A DNA stretch of 56,194 nt from assembly GCA_029256725.1 (NCBI GenBank), contig JAQSXJ010000062.1, forward strand, positions 1-56,194, in the 5' to 3' direction. Position numbers and translations under genes: made by a program. Source of the stretch: Anaerocolumna sp. GTDB taxonomy: Bacteria; Bacillota; Clostridia; Lachnospirales; Lachnospiraceae. Under the pieces are notes generated by a model that was given only the letters and a program-made list of their open reading frames with translations, did no database searches and had not been told where the DNA came from. Below, piece after piece: positions 28,153 through 36,490 of the stretch (the stretch's first letter is position 1; the number at the start of each line of letters is the position of its first letter).

Positions 28153-28740
28153 CTAAGTCGGATTACTTTTTCTCGCTATTTTTACATTACTAAATCGAAC
28201 CATTTTCATGATTATCAGGGTCAGTTCTTTCGGTGATTCCACCATTCCGGAACTGACCCATTTTGCTGTCACATTCCAGACGCCACCAGCATTAAAGGCA
28301 AGAGCATAACCAAGTGAGTTTTCACTGTCCTGATTAGGGAAATTGGGAATTTTCTCTGACATTAAAGTATGGATATGTGGCAATGAAAGATTCCACTTAT
28401 GCAGGAGAAAGGGCAGCATATTGCTGTTATTCAAACCTACTAAAAAAGCTTTATTATTACTGCACAAAATAAATAACTGCATCAGACAGTATTTTGCAGT
28501 CAGCACTTCCTGCCGAATTAATCGGCTAATAAATTCCGCTATCAATAAATCCAGATATGATTCAATAACATCTTCCTTTGATGTGAAATTGCGGTAGAAA
28601 GTCCTTCTACCCAGATCTGCATGAGTAGAAAGCTCACTGATGGTAATCTCTTGAAAAGTCTTGCAGTTCATTAAATCTATCATTGCTTCCATAAACCATC
28701 TTCTGGATTGAACAGCCAGTTCATTGTGACTTTGTTTCAT
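28153..28740 (-). CDS. TetR/AcrR-family transcriptional regulator
   Basis: A 195-residue repressor. The N-terminal HTH is clear: FMEAMIDLMNCKTFQEITISELSTHADLGRRTFYRNFTSKEDVI (residues ~16-59), the classical TetR recognition helix ending in TFYRNF. The C-terminal two-thirds is helical and would bind ligand and dimerise; it fits TetR C-terminal families of uncharacterised Firmicutes regulators. It is transcribed divergently from the HXXEE membrane protein gene at 29110, and the 369-bp gap between them contains palindromes that could be its operators. There is no strong ribosome site before ATG 28740. Confidence 0.92.
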   Translation of the reverse strand: MKQSHNELAVQSRRWFMEAMIDLMNCKTFQEITISELSTHADLGRRTFYRNFTSKEDVIESYLDLLIAEFISRLIRQEVLTAKYCLMQLFILCSNNKAFLVGLNNSNMLPFLLHKWNLSLPHIHTLMSEKIPNFPNQDSENSLGYALAFNAGGVWNVTAKWVSSGMVESPKELTLIIMKMVRFSNVKIARKSNPT

Positions 28741-28832
28741 AATATTTTACCATGCCTTTCTCACAGCTTGCATGCTTTGAACACAGGTATAAAGGTGAAA
28801 TGATGTTTATATTTCCCACTAGCTGCCATTGT

Positions 28833-29035
28833 AAGCCATATCTGATTACAGATGTGGCACTGCCACAAATCAGTGGCGAATTATGATATCTTCATTAATT
28901 TCCAATACTTGTAATAACTAGCATCTTTCGCTGCATATGGCACATAAATACTGCTTTTGTAGCACTTGCAGAGATATTCTTGATTTGAATTTGCCTGTAG
29001 TATAACATATTAATACAGATGGCACAAGTGTGCAC
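28833..29035. promoter_or_regulatory. Palindrome-rich divergent control region (candidate TetR operators)
   Basis: TGTGGCA-C-TGCCACA (28853-28867) is a perfect 15-bp palindrome; CCATATCTG/CAGATGTGG surrounds it on the left; GCACAAGTGTGC (29022-29033) is a second palindrome. TGGCAC also recurs near 28952. A possible promoter for 29110 is TTGAAT-17-TATTAA around 28985-29013. Which palindrome the repressor uses is inference. Confidence 0.5.
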
Positions 29036-29109
29036 TTTCAAGTGATTACAAGAAATGAAGGATAAGTTATTGCCACAAGCAGAAGTATATAATCCTTTAA
29101 AAAGGTAGA

Positions 29110-29658
29110 ATGGAGAAAGCTATGAGAGAAATATTATTAAGTATTAACTTTAAAACCATAATATGGGCAATTCCTATATTACTAATGTTGCATGAACTGG
29201 AAGAATGGAATATACTGGAATGGTATGACAGTACATTCCAGGGTTCTTCGCCCTCTAATAAGCTGGGGATTAGGTTATGGATAGTACTTGTTGGCATTGT
29301 AGGTTTTGTGATAACCGCAGTATCCAGCCTGTTTCCGGAGCTAAGAATAACCGCCACCATAATGGTGATTTTAGCTTTAATTACAGTTACCAATGGTCTG
29401 CAGCATATTTATTGGACCATTACCTTTAAGAAATATTCTCCCGGGGTAGTGTTTGCAACGATAGGACTGGCAGTGGGACTTCTTGTTTGTATTACAGCAT
29501 TGGTTCAGAACATAATTCCTATATATTATATTGTTTTACTAGGCATTCCAATTACCTACATAATAGTACATACAATAAAAGCAGGAAAAACACTGACGAA
29601 AGAGATATACCGGGTTCATGAATTTTCAAATAAACTGGAGAAATTATTTTTGCAATAG
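29110..29658 (+). CDS. HXXEE-domain membrane protein
   Basis: A 182-residue integral membrane protein with the HELEEW motif (residues ~27-32) that names the HXXEE family (PF13787), whose function is unknown; the conserved His/Glu set suggests a metal site near the membrane face. Five predicted helices: ~11-26, 56-75, 84-102, 114-133 and 137-157. ATG 29110 has a modest ribosome site (AAAGG); an internal ATG at 29122 preceded by GGAG is an alternative. It is divergent from a TetR regulator, a frequent arrangement for HXXEE genes. The next gene overlaps or abuts its stop. Confidence 0.8.
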   Translation: MEKAMREILLSINFKTIIWAIPILLMLHELEEWNILEWYDSTFQGSSPSNKLGIRLWIVLVGIVGFVITAVSSLFPELRITATIMVILALITVTNGLQHIYWTITFKKYSPGVVFATIGLAVGLLVCITALVQNIIPIYYIVLLGIPITYIIVHTIKAGKTLTKEIYRVHEFSNKLEKLFLQ

Positions 29659-29774
29659 TTACGGTATCAGGAAAGGGGAGGAAAGGCATTTATTTAATTC
29701 TGTTTTTAGTTATAGCTATCGCTTCTGAAGTTATTCTTCTATCTCTTAATGTTAACGCAGTTTTAGCATTTTTT

Positions 29775-30422
29775 ATGACCGTGTTGTTGGTACTGGCATG
29801 CGATATTATGATTGGAGTTATCAGAAATACAAGGTTTCGAAAAGTATTGGATTGGGAGTGTGACCCAGAGAAATATCTGAAAATGATAGACCGGCAGGAG
29901 AGAAAATACAGGCGAAATAGCAGGGCAGTAACGATACTTGATATAAACCGTGCAGCAGCTTATCTAATTATGGGAGATTACAGCAAAGCACTAGAATATC
30001 TGAACAGTATTGAAGAATCAGAATTGTCCGAGAAGAACGATTCCTATTATGTCTACACTATTAACCGTATCTTATGCTACTACGAATTGGGGGAGATAGA
30101 AAAGGCAGAAGCTTTGTATGAGACAGAGCTGGTGCGATTATGCCCATACGGTAATAGGTTAAAGAAATCGGTAGAAATTCTTGTAGGTGAAAGATATTTC
30201 TTTTTACATAGATATGAGGAAAGCTACGCATATCTGAAAAAACTTCTAAGCTGTGACCTGCATAAGCGACAGTATCTAGGTATTCTGTATCGCCTTGCTC
30301 TGATGGATCATATCAACGGAGAAAAGGAACTGGCAATGGGAAAATATAAGAAGATAGTCAAACAGGGAAATAAGTTATGGATTGCCAGGGATGCCAGCGA
30401 GAGGCTGAAGGAATTGGACTAG
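29775..30422 (+). CDS. TPR-like protein with N-terminal membrane segment
   Basis: A 215-residue protein (from ATG 29775) with a hydrophobic start (MTVLLVLACDIMIGVI), then a basic Tyr/Arg-rich stretch and three or four tetratricopeptide-like helix pairs (AAAYLIMGDYSKALEYLNSI, RILCYYELGEIEKAEALYE, YFFLHRYEESYAYLKKLL, ALMDHINGEKELAMGKYKKI). It is likely a cytoplasmic scaffold tethered to the membrane. The open frame extends upstream to ATT 29688 with a second hydrophobic helix, and a very strong GGGGAGG (29675-29681) sits before that ATT. The natural start is therefore probably at 29688 with a mutated or rare codon; no ribosome site precedes 29775. Confidence 0.65.
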   Translation: MTVLLVLACDIMIGVIRNTRFRKVLDWECDPEKYLKMIDRQERKYRRNSRAVTILDINRAAAYLIMGDYSKALEYLNSIEESELSEKNDSYYVYTINRILCYYELGEIEKAEALYETELVRLCPYGNRLKKSVEILVGERYFFLHRYEESYAYLKKLLSCDLHKRQYLGILYRLALMDHINGEKELAMGKYKKIVKQGNKLWIARDASERLKELD

Positions 30423-30486
30423 AATATAATTGTTCAGTTGATTTCGTATTAGATCGTAACAGGACTGCTGTATTATAAGAATTGCT

Positions 30487-30514
30487 CAGATACGGCGTAC
30501 ATAAGCCGTATCTG
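30487..30514. terminator. Hairpin between convergent genes
   Basis: CAGATACGGC (30487-30496) pairs perfectly with GCCGTATCTG (30505-30514). It lies between the convergent genes 29775-30422 and 30595-31110, with no clear T run, so termination is plausible but not certain. Confidence 0.5.
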
Positions 30515-30594
30515 TACTTCAACAATGCATTACAGAAAAACCAGTAGCTTTTATGCAAAGTCATCTCTTTACAACAGTCCATAATTACTTACAA

Positions 30595-31110
30595 TTATTT
30601 TACCGTCAGATTCTTATATACTTTAACAATTTCAGATTCCATCTCATCTTGTTTGTTCTTGACTTTGGCATATAAAGCTAAAGCATCCATAATTCGTTTC
30701 TGATCTTTTGGAGAAAACATACCGATAGCCCTTCCCAGTCCATCCAAGCTGTTGACATTAACTTTAAGTGAGCCGCCTGCGGACAGGGGAATTGTAAGTA
30801 CCTGAGAATCATCACTCATATCCCCTAAACATAAAGCATTTTTCCTGTAGTCGCACTGAAAAGTAACGCCATTATAATTTATTTGACCGCTGGAGTCAGC
30901 CAGGTCTGAGTAAGGTGCATTTCCAGCCACTGATAATACACGATTCTTTATTTCGCTTGGGTACTCAAGACCTGCATACTCTGTAACAAGACTTTCAAAA
31001 GAATCGGTTGCCGGTTGAGTTTCTACCTTTGGAGTTTCTCTTTTGGAAAAATAATCAGTGATTTTGCCGCTAGTGGTAATGGTGTTACTGAATTTTGTAG
31101 ATACATCCAT
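30595..31110 (-). CDS. Conserved-looking hypothetical protein
   Basis: A 171-residue protein that I do not recognise. It begins with a Ser/Thr-rich, flexible region (MDVSTKFSNTITTSGKITDYFSKRE), has a central beta-rich part (INYNGVTFQCDYRKNALCLGD, VLTIPLSAGGSLKVNVNSL) and ends with a charged helix (LALYAKVKNKQDEMESEIVKVYKNL). No signal peptide or membrane helix. The good ribosome site AAGGAGAT before ATG 31110 supports it as a real gene. Downstream it converges with the TPR-like gene; upstream lies a degenerate repeat array. It seems to be monocistronic. Confidence 0.65.
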   Translation of the reverse strand: MDVSTKFSNTITTSGKITDYFSKRETPKVETQPATDSFESLVTEYAGLEYPSEIKNRVLSVAGNAPYSDLADSSGQINYNGVTFQCDYRKNALCLGDMSDDSQVLTIPLSAGGSLKVNVNSLDGLGRAIGMFSPKDQKRIMDALALYAKVKNKQDEMESEIVKVYKNLTVK

Positions 31111-31320
31111 CCTATTATCTCCTTTTATCTAAAGTATTTTTAGATAACAATACCCTTTTCTGTAAAAAAACATACAAAAAAAGGCACTGTTATTAAATTA
31201 AACAATACCTTCCGTGGCTTTTGTAAAAGAAATTCATCCTATAATTTCCATATATTATATCGTCAATACAGATTTATTCTTTATACTTTTCCACATATTT
31301 CATATAAATTCGTAAAAAAT

Positions 31321-31509
31321 CTTTTAATAAGATTATATAATAAGATTTTTAAATGAGATTTTTGAATAATTCTAGAATGAGATACTAAAATGAGATACTA
31401 AAACAAGATTCTAAAATGAGATTCTAAAATAAGGTTAAAAATAAGATTCTAAAGTAAATTCTAAAATAAGATTGAAATAAGATTTTAAAATAAGATTCTA
31501 AAAATAAGT
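31321..31509. repeat. Degenerate ~13-bp tandem array
   Basis: About a dozen imperfect units related to AAAATGAGATTCT/AAAATAAGATTCT fill the 543-bp gap between two minus-strand genes. No other feature except the terminator at 31545-31582 is seen there. It lies upstream of the gene at 30595-31110, so copy-number change could affect its promoter distance. Confidence 0.75.
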
Positions 31510-31544
31510 TTCATCATAATTGATTCGATTCATATCTTTAATTC

Positions 31545-31582
31545 AAAAAGGTATACTAGGCCTTATTATTGCCTGGTATACC
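31545..31582 (-). terminator. Terminator of the minus-strand binding-protein gene
   Basis: GGTATACTAGGC (31550-31561) pairs with GCCTGGTATACC (31571-31582), one mismatch. On the minus strand the stem is followed by a T run (AAAAA on the plus strand at 31546-31549 and the adjacent bases). Confidence 0.85.
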
Positions 31583-31653
31583 TCATTTGAACTTTTTATT
31601 AAATCAAACACTATTCTTTAGGGAGGAATTACTGTTTGGTAAAAAAAGCTTTT

Positions 31654-33243
31654 TTATTTTTCTATGTATAATGCTTCCGGTGTCCATTGCATACTGGTAA
31701 ATTGATAGATTCCGGAATCCTTAACACCTTCCTGTACATAGCAAGCAGGGAATACTGCTGTTAAAGGAATAATTAAAGCATGTTCATTTGTAAGTTTAAC
31801 AGAAGCTGTCTTTAATAATTCTTTTTTCTTTTCTAAATCTGTAGCTGATAAAGCACCAAATAATGCTTCTTCATAATCAGCAGGATGTGCCATCATGTTT
31901 AAGTAGTTTACACCTTTTGTGGAGTATAAACGTACATAGTTGTTGGTGAAATCCATTTTGGAAGCACCTGCACCGGTAATGATACCGCCGTCATAAATAC
32001 CTTCTGCTTTCTGAGAGTTGAAATCAGCAGTTTCTACAGTTTTAATATCTGCTGTAATACCAATCTCACTTAAAGATGCCTGAAGAAGAACAGCTATATC
32101 ATTGTTTACAGCGATGGTTGTAATAGTAGTCTGGAAACCATTAGCATAACCTGCCTCTGCTAACATTTTCTTAGCAAGTTCAATATCATAGGAAATAAAT
32201 TCAGTACTCTCATCATAAGACCAGGAGCCGGGAGTACCAAACTGTGTGATTGGAACACCTCTTCCGCCTGTTAATGAATATACATAACCTTCCCAATCAA
32301 TTGCGTGCATAACTGCAAGGCGAACCTTTACATCATAAAAAGGAGAGTTGCTGTCACCGCTGGCGAACATAGCATATTTAATCTGTCCAAGATCCGGTGC
32401 GTTAAGAGCAATATTAGTATAATTTCCATCAAGCATTCCGTTTATAGTAGAGTCGTTTGTAGGGAGGATATCAATTTCTTTGTTCATGAAAGCAGACAAC
32501 TGAGCAGTAGTATCTGATATCCAGACAATTTTTAATTCATCCAGGTAAGGCTGACCCTCGATGCGGTAATTTTCATTTTTTACATAAGTAATATGTGAAC
32601 CTTGTACGTATTCAGAGATCTTATAAGGGCCGGTACCAACAGGATTAATAGCTGCCCAGTCTTCGCCGTTCTTATCGAAAGCAGAAGGGGAATAAATATA
32701 TACTTCACCAAGAATAGATTCCCAGTTATTTGCCCATGCCTCATAGGTAAGAACAACGGTATTTTCATCTTTTGCTTCGTAAGAAACCGGAGATCCAAGT
32801 TCAGAAGCTTTTCCGCCTTCTGTCATTTTATCAAAGTTCCAGATTAAAGCTTCTGCATTAAAGTCTGTGCCATCAGAGAACTTAATACCCTGTTTCAGTG
32901 TTACTGTAGCTGTAAGTGCTTCAGAGTCTGCTACGATGGACTCGGCTAACCAGCCACTGGTTTGTCCATTCTCATCTACTCTTCCAAGGGACTCAAGAGC
33001 TGGTGCAGCTGAAATTCTGTCACCGGTAGATGCAGAGAAGGGAAGAAAGAAAGTAGTGGGTTCCTCTGCGTAACACAAAGTAATGTTTCCACCACTCTTA
33101 TTATCTCCAGGTGCAGAAGTAGTTTCTGTAGGTGTACCGGTCGCAGTATTTGTACTGTTGTTTGAGTTGTTTTTGTTACCGCAAGCTGTTAATGAACTGA
33201 CAATTAACACAGTTGTCAGTAAAAGCGCTACAACTTTTTTCAT
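31654..33243 (-). CDS. ABC transporter substrate-binding lipoprotein, family 5 (Dpp/Opp type)
   Basis: A 529-residue extracellular solute-binding protein, SBP_bac_5 family. Lipoprotein signal MKKVVALLLTTVLIVSSLTAC (Cys21), followed by an Asn/Thr/Gly linker. Family blocks: TATVTLKQGIKFSDGTDFNAEALIWNF near residues 110-140, NPVGTGPYKISEYVQGSHITYVKNENY near 190, and IKYAMFASG...VRLAVMHAIDWEGYV near 290. The ribosome site AAGGAGG precedes ATG 33243. It is separated by the CdaR gene from the Dpp-type permeases and double ATPase (35530-39439) with no other SBP nearby, so it very likely serves that importer. In this context the ligand may be a sugar acid or acidic oligosaccharide instead of a peptide (inference). 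Confidence 0.93.
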   Translation of the reverse strand: MKKVVALLLTTVLIVSSLTACGNKNNSNNSTNTATGTPTETTSAPGDNKSGGNITLCYAEEPTTFFLPFSASTGDRISAAPALESLGRVDENGQTSGWLAESIVADSEALTATVTLKQGIKFSDGTDFNAEALIWNFDKMTEGGKASELGSPVSYEAKDENTVVLTYEAWANNWESILGEVYIYSPSAFDKNGEDWAAINPVGTGPYKISEYVQGSHITYVKNENYRIEGQPYLDELKIVWISDTTAQLSAFMNKEIDILPTNDSTINGMLDGNYTNIALNAPDLGQIKYAMFASGDSNSPFYDVKVRLAVMHAIDWEGYVYSLTGGRGVPITQFGTPGSWSYDESTEFISYDIELAKKMLAEAGYANGFQTTITTIAVNNDIAVLLQASLSEIGITADIKTVETADFNSQKAEGIYDGGIITGAGASKMDFTNNYVRLYSTKGVNYLNMMAHPADYEEALFGALSATDLEKKKELLKTASVKLTNEHALIIPLTAVFPACYVQEGVKDSGIYQFTSMQWTPEALYIEK

Positions 33244-33453
33244 TTTATATCCTCCTTGTTATTCAAATTTGCAGCATGTTATAATATGTTGTGCACATTT
33301 GATATTTTGTATTTTAAATTTACCTAAAAAACAGTCAGGTTGCATTATATTTGTAATACAATAAAAATGGGTTTATCTGTTTCACCAACACACCGGTACA
33401 ACATTCTTTCGACATATTTCTGCATTTGGAAAATTAAACCAGGAAAAAGTAGA

Positions 33454-33483
33454 TTGAAAAGTTATTGTAATCCATTATAATGG
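33454..33483 (+). promoter_or_regulatory. Promoter of cdaR with palindromic -10 region
   Basis: TTGAAA (33454-33459), 16-bp spacer, TATAAT (33476-33481). The perfect palindrome CCATTATAATGG (33472-33483) covers the -10 box and could be an operator. The 310-bp gap also holds the divergent promoter region of the minus-strand binding protein. Confidence 0.6.
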
Positions 33484-33553
33484 TTATAAGAGATGTCAGC
33501 ATGGAAGATGGCAGCCAGGGGGTCATCAGTTACGAAAGGAGGAGGGTTATCCA

Positions 33554-34705
33554 GTGATAAATGTAGAGCTTGTCCGGGACTATGTAACAAAGATTCATCG
33601 TCAGCTTGGTATTAATATTAATATCATGAATGAAAAAGGAATTATAATAGCAAGCGGTACACCCTCCCGTGTGGGTGATTTTCACCTGGTTGCCTATGAA
33701 TTGATAAAAAGCAAGAATTTTGTTAGTATTATAGAAAAGACTTCGGAAGATTTAATTGGTGTTGCCGAAGGAGTGAATCTATTGTTGGTAGAACGAATGG
33801 AGCCTATTGGTGTTGTAGGGATTTCCGGTAACCCAGAGGAAGTAATGCCTATGGCGAAGATGGCGAAGCTGACCATTGAGTCCTTTTTCTTTCACAGGAA
33901 TACCAGCCAGTCTGATTTGATTGAAGCCCAGAATATTAGTAAGTTCCGTGATGCTTTATTATTTGAACAACCCATTAATCCTTCCCGTATCTTTCAATTG
34001 GCAACAGAAGTGGGAATCCGTGATAGCGCTTATCGAACAACTGTTATTATCCATGTCACTGGTGATAATTCCAAAGAAGCCAGTCAGTATATCTATCAAA
34101 GCTATCTGACCACTATGAAAAAAGCCCAGGATATATTATTTCCCATTGATGGACAGCATCTTATTTTAATGAAATCCTTTCCGAAATTCGAGCCTGCTTA
34201 TTTCAGGGAGAATATGAAAGAGATTTTTGATTATTTTACGGACATACTTGAGGTGAAGCGGGAATTCAAAGATTTCGTTAGCATTAAGTTTTATTATACC
34301 ATACCGACAGATTCTCTGATACATTACAGAAACTCTTATGACTGCCTTAAATGGCTGGAGGATCACGTAAGATTTCGCTCAGAATCAATTTATTTTATGA
34401 ATGATTATCTAATCGATTATATGATTAACAGCATAAGCCCGGATCTACTCAATCCGATTTTTGACAGTTACCGAGATATCGTTGATAATTATCTGGACAA
34501 AGAACTCTTTCATACAACTGCCATTGCCTTGGCAGCTACCAATATGAAGCCGGCAGAAGCAGCAAAGGAGTTATTTGTTCATAAGAATACGGTTCTGGCA
34601 CGTACCAAGAAGTTTAAAGAAATACTGGGGTTACAGCCTTTAAGTAATACAAATGATGCTATACTGCTCTTAGCGATAGACAGCTATTTATCAAAACATC
34701 ATTAA
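33554..34705 (+). CDS. cdaR: CdaR-family sugar-diacid / glycerate regulator
   Basis: A 383-residue activator of the CdaR type. The N-terminal sugar-diacid recognition domain (residues ~4-135) starts NVELVRDYVTKIHRQLGININIMN and includes GTPSRVGDFHLVAYE and EPIGVVGISGNPEEV. A middle region and a C-terminal PucR-type HTH follow, with AEAAKELFVHKNTVLARTKKFKEILGL near 330-356. In E. coli CdaR responds to glycerate, glucarate or galactarate. It starts at GTG 33554 after GGAGGG. Its place between the binding protein and the permease/catabolic genes, which include GarR- and glycerate-kinase-like products, makes it the obvious regulator of this locus. Confidence 0.92.
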   Translation: MINVELVRDYVTKIHRQLGININIMNEKGIIIASGTPSRVGDFHLVAYELIKSKNFVSIIEKTSEDLIGVAEGVNLLLVERMEPIGVVGISGNPEEVMPMAKMAKLTIESFFFHRNTSQSDLIEAQNISKFRDALLFEQPINPSRIFQLATEVGIRDSAYRTTVIIHVTGDNSKEASQYIYQSYLTTMKKAQDILFPIDGQHLILMKSFPKFEPAYFRENMKEIFDYFTDILEVKREFKDFVSIKFYYTIPTDSLIHYRNSYDCLKWLEDHVRFRSESIYFMNDYLIDYMINSISPDLLNPIFDSYRDIVDNYLDKELFHTTAIALAATNMKPAEAAKELFVHKNTVLARTKKFKEILGLQPLSNTNDAILLLAIDSYLSKHH

Positions 34706-34717
34706 TTTAAATAATGA

Positions 34718-34920
34718 TTGAAGCTAATAAGAACCTGAAGCTAATAAGAACCTGAAATTAATAAGAACCTGAAATTAATAAGAAGCTGAAATTAATAAGA
34801 AGCTGAAACTAATAAGAACCTGAAATTAATAAGAATCTGAAATTAATAAGAATCTGAAACTAATAAGAATCTGAAAACTAATAAGAAATTGAAAATTAAG
34901 AAGTTGAAACTAATAAGAAT
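34718..34920. repeat. 17-bp minisatellite (~12 copies)
   Basis: Units of the form CTGAAATTAATAAGAAC (variants CTGAAGCT..., ...AAGAAG, ...AAGAAT) run head to tail directly after cdaR and end at the left edge of the palindromic element at 34919. The units are contiguous with no unique spacers, so this is not a CRISPR. Confidence 0.9.
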
Positions 34921-35137
34921 AAGAGGCTGCTGCAATATGAATGAAAAGCTGGAAGAAGCCCTCTGACATTCTATAAATACACTGCTTGAAAGATAAGCTG
35001 CTGATTTCGTATACAGAAAGCGTACAAATTTGTATGTTTTCTGGGTACAAAATCGGTGGCTTATTTTTAATTCGTGTGTGGAGAAATGTCAGAGGGCTTC
35101 TTCCGGCAACACATTTTATAATGCAACAGCCTCTTAT
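34919..35137. mobile_element. Whole-element palindrome (MITE-like)
   Basis: The left arm ATAAGAGGCTGCTGCAAT... through GGAAGAAGCCCTCTGACATT (to 34970) matches the right arm AATGTCAGAGGGCTTCTTCC...GCAACAGCCTCTTAT (35086-35137) in reverse complement. Inner arms (34993-35028 and 35030-35065) also pair, at ~28 of 36 positions, around ACAAATTTGTA. About 220 bp could fold on itself. No ORF of its own. The ends GAGGCTGyTGCA recall MITE/IS termini seen in clostridia (from memory). Confidence 0.75.
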
Positions 35138-35285
35138 TTGTATAAATATAGGAGGTTATTCTGAGTATAACACGGTATTGTTTTGCTAAAACAATATTCC
35201 AACTACTTTGTGTGTTAACAGCATAATGCACTTAGATATAAATTTCTATACAATGAGAACATGCCGGATAAGCAATGCGGCCCCT

Positions 35286-35441
35286 GGGCGTGTTTGTTAA
35301 CCATTGTGACCTTCTGATGATTCCTCTTTGTGAAATATTGCGCCCCCTAATTTGTGTTGCAGATTATTGCATCCAGATATCATGCATTGTCTTGCGCAAA
35401 GAGGACCCTTGGTCAGTCACAAAAAGTTTTCAGACACGCTC
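35286..35441. mobile_element. Second MITE-like element with GGGCGTGTTTG ends
   Basis: GGGCGTGTTTG (35286-35296) is matched by CAGACACGCTC (35431-35441) with G-U or single differences. Inside, TCCTCTTTG/CAAAGAGGA and TTGTGAC/GTCACAA also pair, so the 156-bp element is palindromic throughout. A solo end of the same type is at 39456-39470. It lies ~90 bp before the permease start, together with the rest of the 824-bp gap. Confidence 0.65.
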
Positions 35442-35529
35442 TAAATAAGGGAAGCATCCGTTAGTAAGTTAAGAGTGCGGACCGAATAGGCAAAATAAAG
35501 GAATACAGAGAAGTAGTGGAGGTTCAAAA

Positions 35530-36474
35530 ATGGGAAGGTATATCCTGAAAAGATTAGGCCAGACAGCTGTTGTAATACTCATATTATCATTTTTGGTATT
35601 CATGCTGGTATCCATGCTGCCGGGTGATCCGGTTTATGCAATGTTAGGAGGAGAGATTTCACAAGAGACCTATCAAAGATGGTATCAGGCATTGAATTTG
35701 GACAAACCGATTATCGTCAGATACTTTTTATGGCTGTGGGATGCAATACGATTAGATTTCGGAGTATCCGCCAGTTATCACATGCCGGTGGTTGATGTTT
35801 TAGCAGAACGTATACCTACGACTCTGTATTTTTCACTGCTGTCATTTGTTATCAGTATCCCCATCGGAATTCTTTTGGGAATATTAAGTGCTATTTACAG
35901 AGGTAAGAAGACAGATACTATCGTAACTATGACTGCAAACATCACTTGCTGTCTGCCACAGTTCTGGTTAAGCGTTCTGTTCTTATACATATTTTCAATG
36001 AAACTGGGCTGGCTTCCGGCCTTTGGGTTCACATCACCTACAGTGGATTTTGTAAAGAGCATGAAACAGACCATTATGCCTTTAACCTGTCTGACCTTGG
36101 GTGGAATTGCTTCTATTGCACGTCAGACAAGATCCAGTATGTTAGAAGTTATCCGTCAGGATTATGTTCGTACTGCCAGATCCAAGGGATTAGCAGAGAA
36201 GAGAGTAATTTATCTTCATGCATTAAAGAATGCACTGATTCCCGTTATTACTTTAATGGGTCTAAGACTTGGTATGCTTATCGGTGGTTCCGTTTTCGTT
36301 GAGTCAGTATTTAACATTCCAGGTGTAGGAACCTTGTTCGTAAAAGGTATTCAGGCGCAGGATATTCCGTTGATTCAGGCCTGTGTACTTATGATAGCAT
36401 TTGTATCCAGCGCGGTTAATGTAATAACGGATATTGTGTATGCAATCGTAGATCCCAGAATCCGATTGGATTAG
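35530..36474 (+). CDS. ABC transporter permease, DppB/OppB type
   Basis: A 314-residue permease of the peptide/nickel/oligosaccharide class. First helix KRLGQTAVVILILSFLVFMLVSMLPGDPVYAML is the DppB hallmark ending in PGDP. The C-terminal EAA-type loop is RQDYVRTARSKGLAEKRVIYLHALKNALIPVITLMGL, and the end is ITDIVYAIVDPRIRLD. Ribosome site GGAGG before ATG 35530. First gene of a five- or six-gene run with the DppC partner 16 bp downstream. Likely partner SBP is 31654-33243. Confidence 0.95.
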   Translation: MGRYILKRLGQTAVVILILSFLVFMLVSMLPGDPVYAMLGGEISQETYQRWYQALNLDKPIIVRYFLWLWDAIRLDFGVSASYHMPVVDVLAERIPTTLYFSLLSFVISIPIGILLGILSAIYRGKKTDTIVTMTANITCCLPQFWLSVLFLYIFSMKLGWLPAFGFTSPTVDFVKSMKQTIMPLTCLTLGGIASIARQTRSSMLEVIRQDYVRTARSKGLAEKRVIYLHALKNALIPVITLMGLRLGMLIGGSVFVESVFNIPGVGTLFVKGIQAQDIPLIQACVLMIAFVSSAVNVITDIVYAIVDPRIRLD

Positions 36475-36490
36475 AAGAGAGGTGAAGTCA

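Noticed and set aside
34718..34920. Possible CRISPR array
   Set aside because: Units are 17 bp and directly adjacent, with no unique spacers and no cas genes nearby; it is a minisatellite.
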